Notes under the pieces: generated by a model
Seen by the model: the letters and a program-made list of their open reading frames with translations, nothing else
Told to the model about the DNA's origin: nothing
Databases searched by the model: none
Made by a program: the position numbers and the translations under genes
In this document: positions 63,610 through 64,000 of the stretch, piece by piece
How the letters are laid out: every line of letters starts with the position of its first letter
Numbering within the stretch: position 1 is the stretch's first letter
Assembly (NCBI GenBank): GCA_004213515.1
Contig: SHAK01000004.1
Coordinates: 46,428 to 110,427 of the forward strand
Length of the DNA: 64,000 nt
Origin: Limisphaerales bacterium
GTDB taxonomy: Bacteria; Verrucomicrobiota; Verrucomicrobiia; Limisphaerales; UBA1096
Direction: 5' to 3'

Positions 63610-64000
63610 TTAGGAAATTAGCTCTGACAATGGACCCATTTGTAATTTTGCATCAATATTCAAATCCAAACGGCCGAATTGATTCTGTGGTTTCCCAACG
63701 TATTGCATGAAGGTATTATAAAGATTGCCTATCGTGTGGTGTCCTTTATTGCCATAACTTGGAAATTGCAAATAACGCCCGGCTCCTGCCTTGGATTGCC
63801 CAAGCCCTCCCAATAAAAGAAAAGGCCATTCCGAGCAACTGGCATGATGCTTTTCAGCTGCATCACTTAGGTACACAATTAGCGTATTGTCCAACATTGT
63901 ACCTTCACCCTCAGGAACAGATTTAAGCTTTGCGGCAACTCGACCAATTTGTTGCATATGAAATCTACGAATTCGGTTACGAGCCTCGTTAGAGGTCATA
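63610..64000 (-). CDS. DUF1552 protein, C-terminal part (cut by the right edge)
   Basis: The last ~130 residues of a second DUF1552 protein. The ending EGTMLDNTLIVYLSDAAEKH and WPFLLLGGLG...HHTIGNLYNTFMQYVGK match the C-terminus of the 52.8-kb copy. The N-terminus, probably with a Tat signal and a DUF1592 partner, would lie to the right; the first ATG in the window (63999) is likely internal. Confidence 0.8.
   Translation of the reverse strand, partial: MTSNEARNRIRRFHMQQIGRVAAKLKSVPEGEGTMLDNTLIVYLSDAAEKHHASCSEWPFLLLGGLGQSKAGAGRYLQFPSYGNKGHHTIGNLYNTFMQYVGKPQNQFGRLDLNIDAKLQMGPLSELIS

Noticed and set aside
1..64000. CRISPR array, IS element or prophage
   Set aside because: No regularly spaced repeats, transposase, terminal repeats or phage structural genes were seen.

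Overview
The window (about 40% GC by eye) looks like a chromosome segment of a marine or freshwater PVC-superphylum bacterium, most probably Verrucomicrobiota. The evidence is a set of lineage-typical families side by side: a Minf_1886/'Plancto_Ver' conserved hypothetical (9.4 kb), two pseudopilins with the long [18 protein letters not shown] leader (23.6 and 47.1 kb), sulfatases, ThuA-like and Tat-exported Gfo/Idh/MocA and TIM-barrel proteins, a cytochrome-fused DUF1592-type protein next to DUF1552, and a 1365-residue PVC-type heme-binding protein. No rRNA, tRNA, IS element, prophage or CRISPR array was found. Genes are densely packed and no gene-free stretch exceeds about 260 bp.

Layout. 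0-15 kb is housekeeping: a ROK-family kinase (cut by the left edge), a leftward dnaX-ybaB-recR-HAD operon, a TIM-barrel/Gfo-Idh sugar pair, rpmE, prfA, a HAD phosphatase, hisS, a leftward ilvD-leuS-Minf_1886 group, and an exported glutathione peroxidase. 15-28 kb is accessory catabolism: an SLC13-type anion transporter downstream of a double siroheme-decarboxylase-like protein, an enolase-superfamily enzyme resembling hydroxyproline-betaine epimerase, a sulfatase-sulfatase-ThuA operon, a pseudopilin, a Tat-exported Gfo/Idh plus TIM-barrel pair, a NIPSNAP protein and a TraB/GumN-like protein. 28.4 kb is a Xer recombinase.

29.3-37.8 kb is one leftward respiratory cluster: ctaA, ctaB, coxA, coxC, a subunit IV gene, two small membrane proteins, coxB, then a terminator followed at once by sco and a DUF420 (CtaM-like) gene. 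It supplies heme A synthesis, the aa3-type oxidase core and the copper-site chaperone. Its subunit III carries an insertion of about 235 residues. The gap to the divergent gdhA contains a perfect TGTGA-N6-TCACA palindrome.

38-49 kb returns to housekeeping: gdhA, cysS, a leftward fmdB-unknown-nth-lplA operon, nif3, a small exported protein, parB without an adjacent parA, def, a second pseudopilin, and a TPR lipoprotein.

49.2-58.9 kb is the most distinctive accessory block: a CE15-like glucuronoyl esterase, a cytochrome/PA14/DUF1592-1588-1585 protein, a Tat-exported DUF1552 protein, the giant heme-binding/PmoA-like fusion and a SOUL-type heme-binding lipoprotein, all on the + strand with short gaps. 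I infer an exported, heme-dependent oxidation or electron-transfer system coupled to uronic-acid-containing polysaccharide breakdown; its substrate is unknown. The right end has an ankyrin lipoprotein, a third Gfo/Idh enzyme, an aldo/keto reductase, a DivIC/FtsB-like protein, a DHH phosphoesterase and the C-terminus of a second DUF1552 protein cut by the right edge.
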